From contig CAYVZF010000002.1 of assembly GCA_964456095.1 (NCBI GenBank), forward strand, positions 6,275 through 70,274: DNA of 64,000 nt, given 5' to 3'. The stretch comes from CANRPC01 sp964456095. GTDB lineage: Bacteria; Bacillota_I; Bacilli_A; RFN20; CAG-449. A model generated the notes under the pieces. The model did not search any database, was not told the origin of the DNA, and was given only the letters and a program-made list of their open reading frames with translations. The translations under genes and the position numbers were made by a program. Shown piece by piece: positions 17,117 to 24,033 of this stretch; position 1 is the first letter of the stretch, and each line of letters begins with the position of its first letter.

Positions 17117-18163
17117 ATGAAGATTAATATTTATGGAAAAACTTTATCTCAATTACAAGAATTAATGGTTTTAGAGAACCAAAAACCATATAGAGCGAAA
17201 CAACTTTTTAAATGGATTTATGAAAAAAATGTTACTTCATTTTCTGAAATGAGTGATATTTCAATTAAGTTTCAAGAAGTTTTAAATGAAAAGTATTGTT
17301 TAGAAAAACCAAAAGTATATATAAGACAAGATTCAAAAGATGGCACTATGAAGTTGCTTTTAGAAATGAAAGATGGTGCTAAAGTAGAAACTGTTTTAAT
17401 GCGCTATAATTACGGTAATGTCATTTGTGTATCATCTCAAGTCGGATGTAATATGGGATGTAGTTTTTGTGCATCTGGATTATTAAAAAGACAAAGAAAT
17501 TTACTTTCAGAAGAAATGGTAGGAGAAGTACTTGTTGTTAATGATTTATTAAAGGAAGAAGGAAAAGGTGAAAAAATAACTCATATTGTTGTTATGGGTA
17601 CTGGAGAACCTTTTGATAATTATGATAATGTAATTTCATTTATTAGAATTTGTAATGATCAAAATGCATTAGCAATAGGTGCGCGACATATTACAGTTTC
17701 TACATGTGGTTTAATAGATGGAATAAGAAAGTATGCAAGAGAAGGGTTACAAATTAATCTTGCTATATCATTACATGCTCCAAATGATGAATTAAGAAGT
17801 AAATTAATGCCAATTAATAAAGCATATCCTTTAAAAGAATTAATTGAGGCTGTCAAAGATTATATAGTAACTGCAGATAGAAGAGTTACGTATGAATATA
17901 TATTAATTAAAGATGTTAATGATTCAATTAAACACGCAGATGAATTAACAGAATTAATAAAGCCAACATATGCATATGTAAATTTGATTCCATATAATGC
18001 CGTTAATGAAAATGGTTATCAAAGAGCTAGTGATGAAAGTGTTAGATTGTTTTTTGATAGATTAAATAAAAATGGTGTTAATGTTACTATAAGAAAAGAA
18101 TTTGGAACGGATATTGATGCAGCATGTGGTCAATTAAGAGCAAAAAATGAAAGGAAGTCATAA
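17117..18163 (+). CDS. rlmN: Dual-specificity RNA methyltransferase RlmN
   Basis: A 348-residue radical SAM enzyme that makes 2-methyladenosine at A2503 of 23S rRNA and A37 of some tRNAs. The cluster motif CNMGCSFCASG (CxxxCxxC) lies near residue 115. GTGEPFDNYDN and HITVSTCG follow, and the methyl-carrying Cys is in the conserved end DIDAACGQL. The N-terminal HhH-like RNA-binding domain covers residues 1-80. The gene starts 2 bases after the RsmB stop, and the ribosome site AAGGAAG lies inside rsmB. All key residues are present, unlike its neighbour. Confidence 0.96.
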   Translation: MKINIYGKTLSQLQELMVLENQKPYRAKQLFKWIYEKNVTSFSEMSDISIKFQEVLNEKYCLEKPKVYIRQDSKDGTMKLLLEMKDGAKVETVLMRYNYGNVICVSSQVGCNMGCSFCASGLLKRQRNLLSEEMVGEVLVVNDLLKEEGKGEKITHIVVMGTGEPFDNYDNVISFIRICNDQNALAIGARHITVSTCGLIDGIRKYAREGLQINLAISLHAPNDELRSKLMPINKAYPLKELIEAVKDYIVTADRRVTYEYILIKDVNDSIKHADELTELIKPTYAYVNLIPYNAVNENGYQRASDESVRLFFDRLNKNGVNVTIRKEFGTDIDAACGQLRAKNERKS

Positions 18164-18165
18164 AT

Positions 18166-18903
18166 GTGTTAAGATATTTATATTCATTTGATACAAATAT
18201 TGGAAAAAAAAGACAAGATAATGAGGATTTTTCTTATGCGATTATAAATAAATTTGGTGACATTATTTTGTTAATGCTTGATGGCATTGGTGGACAAAAA
18301 AGTGGTGGATATGCTTCAAAAAAAGTATTAAATTTAATCATAAGTTGTTTTAAAGAAAGACAAAAAAAATTTACTGCATACTTTGGTATGGAAAAATGGT
18401 TGAAGAATACAATTAAAAATGTAAATAAAGAAATATTTTCTTTAGCTCAGCTTCCAGAAAATAAAGGAATGGGAACAACTCTTGTTGCAGTTGTTATTTC
18501 ATCAAATAAAATATGTTATACATCTATTGGTGATTCTAGATTATATACATTATCTGATGGAATGTTATATCAACTTACAGAGGATGATTCATATTGTTAT
18601 AAACTTTATAAAGAAGGGAAAATAGCTAAAGAAGAAATAAATTCTCATCCGAAAAGAAATATCATTACTAAAGCTATAGGAAGTAATTTTAATATTAAAT
18701 TAAATGTTAAGTCATTAAAGAAAGATTTTTCATATTTGTTATTATGTACTGATGGATTATATAGTAAAGTTAATGAAGATCAAATTAAAGAAATTTTATA
18801 TAAAAAAGTTGATATAAAAATTAAAGTTAAAGAGTTAATTGATATGGCTAATAATAATGGTGGAGAAGATAATATTGGTGTTTTGATTTGTGAGGTTAAA
18901 TAA
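18166..18903 (+). CDS. prpC: PP2C-type serine/threonine phosphatase PrpC
   Basis: A 245-residue Mn/Mg-dependent protein phosphatase, the usual partner of PrkC. Conserved blocks are RQDNEDF, ILLMLDGIGGQKSGGYAS (metal-binding Asp), GMGTTLVAVVI, TSIGDSRLYTL, LLCTDGLY and the end GGEDNIGVLICEV. The start is a GTG at 18166. The ATG two bases upstream is out of frame and stops at once, and the ribosome site AAGGAAG fits the GTG. It is packed between rlmN and prkC with 2-base gaps, so it is part of one operon. Confidence 0.94.
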   Translation: MLRYLYSFDTNIGKKRQDNEDFSYAIINKFGDIILLMLDGIGGQKSGGYASKKVLNLIISCFKERQKKFTAYFGMEKWLKNTIKNVNKEIFSLAQLPENKGMGTTLVAVVISSNKICYTSIGDSRLYTLSDGMLYQLTEDDSYCYKLYKEGKIAKEEINSHPKRNIITKAIGSNFNIKLNVKSLKKDFSYLLLCTDGLYSKVNEDQIKEILYKKVDIKIKVKELIDMANNNGGEDNIGVLICEVK

Positions 18904-18905
18904 TT

Positions 18906-19790
18906 ATGGAAATAAGAACTGGCGATGTTATAGATGAACGTTATAGAATTATTAAATTGCTTGGTGAAGGTGGTATGGCACTTGTTTATGAAGCATTTGA
19001 TTTAATTTTAAAGAAAAATGTAGCGGTTAAAATAATAAAAGAAGAAATAATGAAAAATCCATTAAATATTACTCGTTTTGAACGTGAAGCACGCGCAGCA
19101 TCTTCTTTATCAAGTCCTAATATTGTTAGAGTGATTAATCTTGGAACACATGAAAGAAGACCTTATATGGTTAATGAACTTGTTACAGGTCAAACTCTTA
19201 AGGAAGCTTTAGAAAAACGTTCTAAATATGGATTTATGGAAGCTGTTGAAATTATGTATTGGTTAACATCCGCGGTAATGGATGCTCATAGACACGGTGT
19301 TATACATAGAGACATTAAACCTCAAAATATTTTTATTACTCCAGAAGGAACAGTAAAATTGGGTGATTTTGGTATTGCAACATTTCAAAATGCGAATGCT
19401 AGACTAACAAGATCTGAAGTTGTAGTTGGTTCTGTACATTATTTAGCACCAGAAATATATAAAGGCGGTCAGGCAACATATCAATCTGATATATATGCTT
19501 TAGGTGTTACTATGTTTGAATTAATTACTGGTAGGGTTCCTTATGATGATGAATCGGCTTATTCTGTTGCATGGAAACATGCGAATGATACATTCCCATC
19601 ACCAAAAAAATATAATCCTAAAACACCAAAAATAATTGAAAAGATTGTTTTAAAAGCGTGTGCTAAAGACTTATCAAAAAGATATCAAACCGCTTTTGAT
19701 ATGCGTAAAGATTTAGATAGAATTCGTAGAGACCCTTCATTAATAAAAAAAGTGTCATTATTTGAAAGGATTTTTTCAAAAAGAAAATGA
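18906..19790 (+). CDS. prkC: PrkC-like Ser/Thr kinase, soluble, without membrane or PASTA domains
   Basis: A 294-residue Hanks-type kinase. It has the glycine loop LLGEGGMALVYEA, VAVKII with the ATP-binding Lys near residue 40, the catalytic loop HRHGVIHRDIKPQN, KLGDFGIA, a Thr/Ser-containing activation loop (RLTRSEVVVGSVHYLAPE), and a complete C-lobe. It stops at FSKRK about 20 residues after the kinase domain. Bacillus PrkC (about 650 residues) continues with a membrane helix and extracellular PASTA repeats that sense muropeptides. None is encoded here, and rsgA overlaps the stop by 4 bases. It probably works in the cytosol with PrpC. Confidence 0.93.
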   Translation: MEIRTGDVIDERYRIIKLLGEGGMALVYEAFDLILKKNVAVKIIKEEIMKNPLNITRFEREARAASSLSSPNIVRVINLGTHERRPYMVNELVTGQTLKEALEKRSKYGFMEAVEIMYWLTSAVMDAHRHGVIHRDIKPQNIFITPEGTVKLGDFGIATFQNANARLTRSEVVVGSVHYLAPEIYKGGQATYQSDIYALGVTMFELITGRVPYDDESAYSVAWKHANDTFPSPKKYNPKTPKIIEKIVLKACAKDLSKRYQTAFDMRKDLDRIRRDPSLIKKVSLFERIFSKRK

Positions 19791-20650
19791 AAAATGGAAG
19801 AATAGTTTCGACTTCATGTGGGACATATAATGTTTATGATGGTAAATCTTATTATAATTGTACTCCCAAAGGAAGTTTTAGAAAATTAAAGAAAAAACCA
19901 ATTGTAGGGGATAATGTAATTTTTGATGAATATAAACTTGTTATTGAGGATATTTTATTAAGAAAGAATGAACTTATAAGACCTAAACTTGCTAATTTAG
20001 ATTTAGCGGTTGTTACAGTTTCGTTAAAAAAACCTGATTTTTCTAGAGAATTATTAGATATGTTTTTAGCATTTTTAAAATTATATAATGTTGATAGTAT
20101 TATTGTTTTTACTAAAACTGATTTAGTTGATTATCTTCCGAATGAACTTAAAGATTATTATTCATCTATTGGATATAAATCATTTTTCTTTTCTAGTAAA
20201 ACTTTGATTGGAAAAGAAGAAATATTAAATGAGATAAAAAATAAAACTATCGCTTTTGTTGGTCAAACTGGTGCAGGTAAATCTTCTTTGTTAAATATAT
20301 TAATACCTGAAGCAAAAAGGTCTATTGGTAGTTATTCAGAAACTCTTGGGCGTGGTAAACATGAAACGACACAAACTATTTTAATCCCATTTGAAAATGA
20401 ATATTTATGTGACACACCAGGTTTTTCATCAATTGAACTTGATTGTTATAAAGAAGATTTAGCAAAAATATTTCCAGGTTTTGCAACAATAGATGATGAA
20501 TGTTATTTTAATGATTGCTTACATGTTTCTGAAAAAAAATGTGCGATTAAAACCGCAGTTGAAAATGGTATTATTGAAAAAAAAGATTATGAAATTTATT
20601 TATCTTTATTGTCAAATTTACCTTATAGAAAGGATAGATATTCAAAATGA
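19787..20650 (+). CDS. rsgA: Ribosome small-subunit-dependent GTPase RsgA
   Basis: A 287-residue circularly permuted GTPase that checks late 30S assembly. The N-terminal OB fold is residues 1-65. Then come FTKTDL (G4), the P-loop FVGQTGAGKSSLLN (G1), CDTPGFSSIEL (G3), and the C-terminal zinc module with CYFNDCLHVSEKKC. GTPase motif order G4-G1-G3 is diagnostic. It overlaps prkC and rpe by 4 bases each (ATGA), so three genes are translationally coupled. Confidence 0.95.
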   Translation: MKNGRIVSTSCGTYNVYDGKSYYNCTPKGSFRKLKKKPIVGDNVIFDEYKLVIEDILLRKNELIRPKLANLDLAVVTVSLKKPDFSRELLDMFLAFLKLYNVDSIIVFTKTDLVDYLPNELKDYYSSIGYKSFFFSSKTLIGKEEILNEIKNKTIAFVGQTGAGKSSLLNILIPEAKRSIGSYSETLGRGKHETTQTILIPFENEYLCDTPGFSSIELDCYKEDLAKIFPGFATIDDECYFNDCLHVSEKKCAIKTAVENGIIEKKDYEIYLSLLSNLPYRKDRYSK

Positions 20651-21300
20651 TTTATGTTTCACCTTCGCTTTTATCCGCGAATCTTTGTAATTTAAAAAAT
20701 GAAATGGATAATTTAGTTGATTGCAATGCAGATTATGCTCATGTTGATATAATGGATGGGGTATTTGTTAATAATATTGCATTTGGGCCTAGTTTTGTTG
20801 CTGCACTAAAAAAACAATCTTCGCTATTATTAGATGTTCATTTAATGATATCTAATCCGACTTTTTATATTGATAAATTTATTGATGCTGGAAGCGATAT
20901 TATAACTATTCATGTTGAAACGATTGATGAAAAACAATTCAATATTATTGAAGAAAAAGTTCATTCAAATAATAGAAAATTAGGTATTACTTTAAGACCA
21001 AGTACTGATATCGATAGAATAATTCCGTATTTAAGTAAAGTGGATTTAGTTTTAATAATGTCTGTTGAACCTGGATTTTCTGGGCAAAAATTTATGCCAA
21101 TTGGATTAGATAGATTAAAATATTTATCTAATTTAAGGAAAGTGAATTCATATAAATATTTACTTGAAATAGATGGCGGCATTGATAATAGTAATTATAA
21201 ACTTTGTATTGATGCTGGAGTGGATATTCTAGTATCCGGTAGTTATTTATTTTCATCAAATATGAAAGAAAAAATTGAGGAGTTTAAATATAATGGATAA
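20647..21300 (+). CDS. rpe: Ribulose-phosphate 3-epimerase
   Basis: A 217-residue TIM barrel that interconverts ribulose 5-phosphate and xylulose 5-phosphate in the pentose phosphate pathway. Motifs are YVSPSLLSAN, HVDIMDGVFVNNIAFGP (metal His and Asp), LDVHLMI, MSVEPGFSGQKF, and LEIDGGID with the catalytic Asp. The length is normal. It overlaps rsgA by 4 bases, and its end overlaps the thiN start, in the same order as Bacillus. Confidence 0.95.
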   Translation: MIYVSPSLLSANLCNLKNEMDNLVDCNADYAHVDIMDGVFVNNIAFGPSFVAALKKQSSLLLDVHLMISNPTFYIDKFIDAGSDIITIHVETIDEKQFNIIEEKVHSNNRKLGITLRPSTDIDRIIPYLSKVDLVLIMSVEPGFSGQKFMPIGLDRLKYLSNLRKVNSYKYLLEIDGGIDNSNYKLCIDAGVDILVSGSYLFSSNMKEKIEEFKYNG

Positions 21301-21904
21301 AGTTATTATTGTAACTTCTTTTGCCTCTGATTCTTTAATTGATTTATATAAAAATGAAGCATTAATATGTGTTGAAAAAGGAATTAATAAAGTATTAAAT
21401 TTTGGATTAAAACCATTACTTTGCGTTTCAGATTTTGATACATTTAATTATAATGATATTAATAATAAAGGTTTAAATATTATAAAATTACCTTGTGAAA
21501 AAGACTATTCAGATACTGAAGAATCTATAAAAAAAACTATAGAAATATATGATCCAAAAGAAATAATAATATTATGTTCATTAGAAAAAAGATATGATCA
21601 TTCTCATTCTTTATTATTACTTTTAAAAAAATATAAGGATTATGATATTAAACTAATAGATGATAATAACTTTATAAAAGTATTATCAAAAGGAAAATAT
21701 ATAATTAAAAAAGATAAATATAAATATTTAGGAGTATTTGGATTCCCTATAGGATTATTATCAATAAAAGGTGTTAAATACGCTGTTGATAATTATTATC
21801 TCGATTTTTGTGAAACAAAGGCTATATCAAATGATATTATAGAAGATGAAATTGAAATAAATGTTTTATCAGGTGATATTCTTTTAATACTTTCAAAGGA
21901 TTAA
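21293..21904 (+). CDS. thiN: Thiamine pyrophosphokinase
   Basis: A 203-residue ThiN-type kinase that makes thiamine pyrophosphate from thiamine and ATP. Visible blocks are CVEKGINKVLNFGLKPLLCVSDFDTF (the family's DGG...GDFDS region, here diverged), LPCEKDYSDTEESI, and a RYDHSHSLLLLL stretch equivalent to the substrate-binding RxDH...N segment. I chose the ATG at 21293, with GAGGAG 10 bases upstream. It overlaps the rpe stop. Divergence from typical ThiN is noticeable but synteny strongly supports the call. Confidence 0.88.
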   Translation: MDKVIIVTSFASDSLIDLYKNEALICVEKGINKVLNFGLKPLLCVSDFDTFNYNDINNKGLNIIKLPCEKDYSDTEESIKKTIEIYDPKEIIILCSLEKRYDHSHSLLLLLKKYKDYDIKLIDDNNFIKVLSKGKYIIKKDKYKYLGVFGFPIGLLSIKGVKYAVDNYYLDFCETKAISNDIIEDEIEINVLSGDILLILSKD

Positions 21905-21908
21905 TATT

Positions 21909-22544
21909 ATGGACAATTTACTTATATTTTCAATTGGAATTACTATATTTATTTTTACTATTATTATTTCGCTTTTTAACAATAAAAATAATGGCAAATA
22001 TTCATTTCTTAATCATTTTCCTTTTGAAATTGCGTGCGATAATAATATTAAAATAATTAATTCTATTATGTTATTTGTTTCTATTATATTAATTGTAGCA
22101 AATGTATTTTGCTTTATAATATTTCCAACTAATCATGTTAATTATTTTCTTTCTAATGTAATAGGAACTTTATTTATAATAGTGTATGTTTTATTTTATT
22201 CTCTTTTTTATATTCGATTTGAAAAAAGTTATTTATTTCATAATATAGTTTCATCATTTTTTGGTTCTATATCTTTAATATTAGATGCTTTTGGCATTTT
22301 ATATATTTTAAGAAGTGATAATTTTAATAAACTATATATTATTATTTATTCGTTATTATTAATTTTTAAAATTGTAACAATAGTATTACTTTTAATCAAA
22401 GGATTAAGTGCTAGTGAAAAGATTATAAATGAAAATGACATTCAATATAAAAGAAAAAGAATTATAGTTTATTCTGTATATGAATGGATTAATATTCTTT
22501 TATTGATTATTACTAATTTAACATATTTCATTATTTTAAAATAA
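21909..22544 (+). CDS. Polytopic membrane protein of unknown function
   Basis: A 211-residue protein with about six hydrophobic helices (LLIFSIGITIFIFTIIISLF, IMLFVSIILIVANVFCFIIF, VIGTLFIIVYVLFYSLFYI and three more). I recognise no family. It is the last gene of the rsmB-thiN operon, 4 bases after thiN, and it converges on rpmB. In Bacillus the gene at this position is the 26-residue spoVM. This protein bears no resemblance to it, and no SpoVM-like peptide is visible nearby. Confidence 0.75.
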   Translation: MDNLLIFSIGITIFIFTIIISLFNNKNNGKYSFLNHFPFEIACDNNIKIINSIMLFVSIILIVANVFCFIIFPTNHVNYFLSNVIGTLFIIVYVLFYSLFYIRFEKSYLFHNIVSSFFGSISLILDAFGILYILRSDNFNKLYIIIYSLLLIFKIVTIVLLLIKGLSASEKIINENDIQYKRKRIIVYSVYEWINILLLIITNLTYFIILK

Positions 22545-22550
22545 GTTATA

Positions 22551-22575
22551 AAAAAAACTCCATGATGGAGTTTTA
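22551..22575. terminator. Bidirectional terminator between operon end and rpmB
   Basis: ACTCCA (22557-22562) / TGGAGT (22566-22571) with a TGA loop, flanked by an A tract on one side and T tract on the other, can stop transcription in both directions. Confidence 0.85.
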
Positions 22576-22591
22576 ATTTTATAATTTTATC

Positions 22592-22792
22592 TTAGTCTGC
22601 AGTTTTTTCAGCTTTTCTAAGAGTTTTAATAGCGCGTGCTGATAATTTAATAGTTATAACGCGACCATTTTCATCTACAACTTTACATGGTTGAAGATTT
22701 ACGTTCCATCTACGGCGTGTTGCTCTTAATGAGTGAGAACGTTTATTACCGCTTATAGGATGTTTTCCAGTTAAAACACATACTCTTGACAT
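22592..22792 (-). CDS. rpmB: 50S ribosomal protein L28
   Basis: A 66-residue basic L28 of normal Bacilli length. It begins SRVCVLTGKHPISGNKRSHS and contains TRRRWNVNLQPCKV and the end LSARAIKTLRKAEK. The ribosome site AAGGAGGT is strong and 9 bases before the ATG. It is monocistronic, transcribed opposite to the upstream operon as in Bacillus. Confidence 0.97.
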   Translation of the reverse strand: MSRVCVLTGKHPISGNKRSHSLRATRRRWNVNLQPCKVVDENGRVITIKLSARAIKTLRKAEKTAD

Positions 22793-22837
22793 TGGTACTT
22801 GACCTCCTTCAGGCCTTCAAACTAGGCATACTGCAAT

Positions 22838-22866
22838 AATATAACATTTTTAACATGATAATACAA
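22838..22866 (-). promoter_or_regulatory. Sigma-A promoter of rpmB
   Basis: On the minus strand: -35 TTGTAT (22861-22866), exactly 17 bases, then -10 TATATT (22838-22843) preceded by TGT. Confidence 0.7.
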
Positions 22867-23030
22867 ATATTTTTTAAATTTATAAATATTTTAGTATATG
22901 TATTAATGGCTCAAAATAATGTTTTAGAATAAAACTAGGTTTTAATATGATTAATTTTATTAATTATATTTCGTATTATTTCTTCTTTAAAATTATTTAA
23001 TAATACTTTTTAATTATATAAATACATTCA

Positions 23031-23099
23031 TTTCGATTAATTTCGTTTGATTTATATTAACTTCGATTTTTTGAAAAATTTGAATAAATTAATAATAAT
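23031..23099 (+). promoter_or_regulatory. spo0A upstream region: phased decamers and candidate promoter
   Basis: This lies in the 343-base gap between rpmB and spo0A. Four consecutive decamers beginning TTTCG, TTTCG, TTTAT and CTTCG run from 23031 to 23070, so the TTCG cores sit 10 and 20 bases apart. They end directly at a -35 TTGAAA (23071-23076), with a 17-base spacer and AATAAT at 23094-23099. The remainder of the gap, 22867-23030, is AT-rich without recognisable elements. Confidence 0.45.
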
Positions 23100-23135
23100 T
23101 TGTAAGATTAAAATGCATTTTAGGAAAGGAAATAT

Positions 23136-23912
23136 ATGAAAAAAATATTTATTATTGATAACGATGAAAATTTTATAAGAGAATTAAAGGACAGTTTGAA
23201 TAATTTATCAAATTACAAGTTAATGGGTGTTTCAAATGACGGGAATAATATTATAGAAAAATTAAGAAATATTAAAGAAATAGATTTTTTATTAATTAAT
23301 ACACTTATTCCACTTGTTGATGGATTAAATTTACTCAGAAACATAAAAAATGAAAGTGAAATTATGATAAAGCATATTATTATTGTTCAATATTTTGTTA
23401 ATGAATATGTAATTAATTCATATAAAGATTTTAATGTTGATGACTATATAATTAAGCCATGTCATCCTATTACAATTGTTAATCATTTAAAACAATTTGA
23501 TGGACCACTTGCCTCTATAGAAATTACCGAAAATATGTTAAAAGATAATTCTATAGAAAAAAAGATATCATTAATACTTCATGAAGTTGGTATACCCGCA
23601 CATATAAAAGGATATGTATATTTAAGAGAAGCTATAAAAAAATGTTATTATTCAAATGAAGGTTATATGGGGAATATAACTAAAAGATTGTATCCAGAAA
23701 TAGCAAAGGAATTCTTTACAACTGGTTCTAGAGTTGAAAGAGCGATTAGACATGCAATTGAATTATCATTTAATCGTGGTGATGTAGAGACGATAAATAA
23801 AATATTTGGATATAGTATTTCAAAATTCAAAGATAAACCTACTAATTCTGAATTTATTTCTATTTTTGCTGATTACTTAAAAATTGATAATAAAGAATCA
23901 GTTAATAATTAA
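23136..23912 (+). CDS. spo0A: Spo0A sporulation master regulator with degenerate receiver domain
   Basis: A 258-residue response regulator. The C-terminal domain, from about 145, is near-canonical: GIPAHIKGYVYLREAI, TKRLYPEIAKEF, the recognition helix TGSRVERAIRHAIE, and KPTNSEFISIFAD. The receiver (1-115) is abnormal. The phosphoacceptor Asp is Asn55 (codon AAT at 23298-23300, in LINTLIPLVDG), the conserved switch Thr is Gln85, and the acidic pair reads Asp8-Asn9. Lys107 is kept. Normal Spo0A is activated by phosphotransfer to this Asp, so this protein probably works without phosphorylation or by another signal. The ribosome site AGGAAAGGA precedes the ATG. Confidence 0.93.
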   Translation: MKKIFIIDNDENFIRELKDSLNNLSNYKLMGVSNDGNNIIEKLRNIKEIDFLLINTLIPLVDGLNLLRNIKNESEIMIKHIIIVQYFVNEYVINSYKDFNVDDYIIKPCHPITIVNHLKQFDGPLASIEITENMLKDNSIEKKISLILHEVGIPAHIKGYVYLREAIKKCYYSNEGYMGNITKRLYPEIAKEFFTTGSRVERAIRHAIELSFNRGDVETINKIFGYSISKFKDKPTNSEFISIFADYLKIDNKESVNN

Positions 23913-23913
23913 T

Positions 23914-23934
23914 TAAGTATTTAACAAATACTTA
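23914..23934. repeat. Inverted repeat after spo0A
   Basis: TAAGTATTT (23914-23922) and AAATACTTA (23926-23934) form a 9-bp stem with a 3-base loop, 1 base after the spo0A stop. No T run follows, so it is a weak terminator or an operator for the next gene. Confidence 0.5.
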
Positions 23935-24033
23935 GTCACTTGATTATATAATTAACATATAATTAACACATTTATTTTTAAATATTGAATTAATTTATTT
24001 TCATTTATATAATTTACTTGAGGTGAATAAATA

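Noticed and set aside
21905..22591. Search for a spoVM peptide between thiN and rpmB
   Set aside because: No short frame resembling the amphipathic SpoVM helix was seen. The six-helix membrane gene fills the space.
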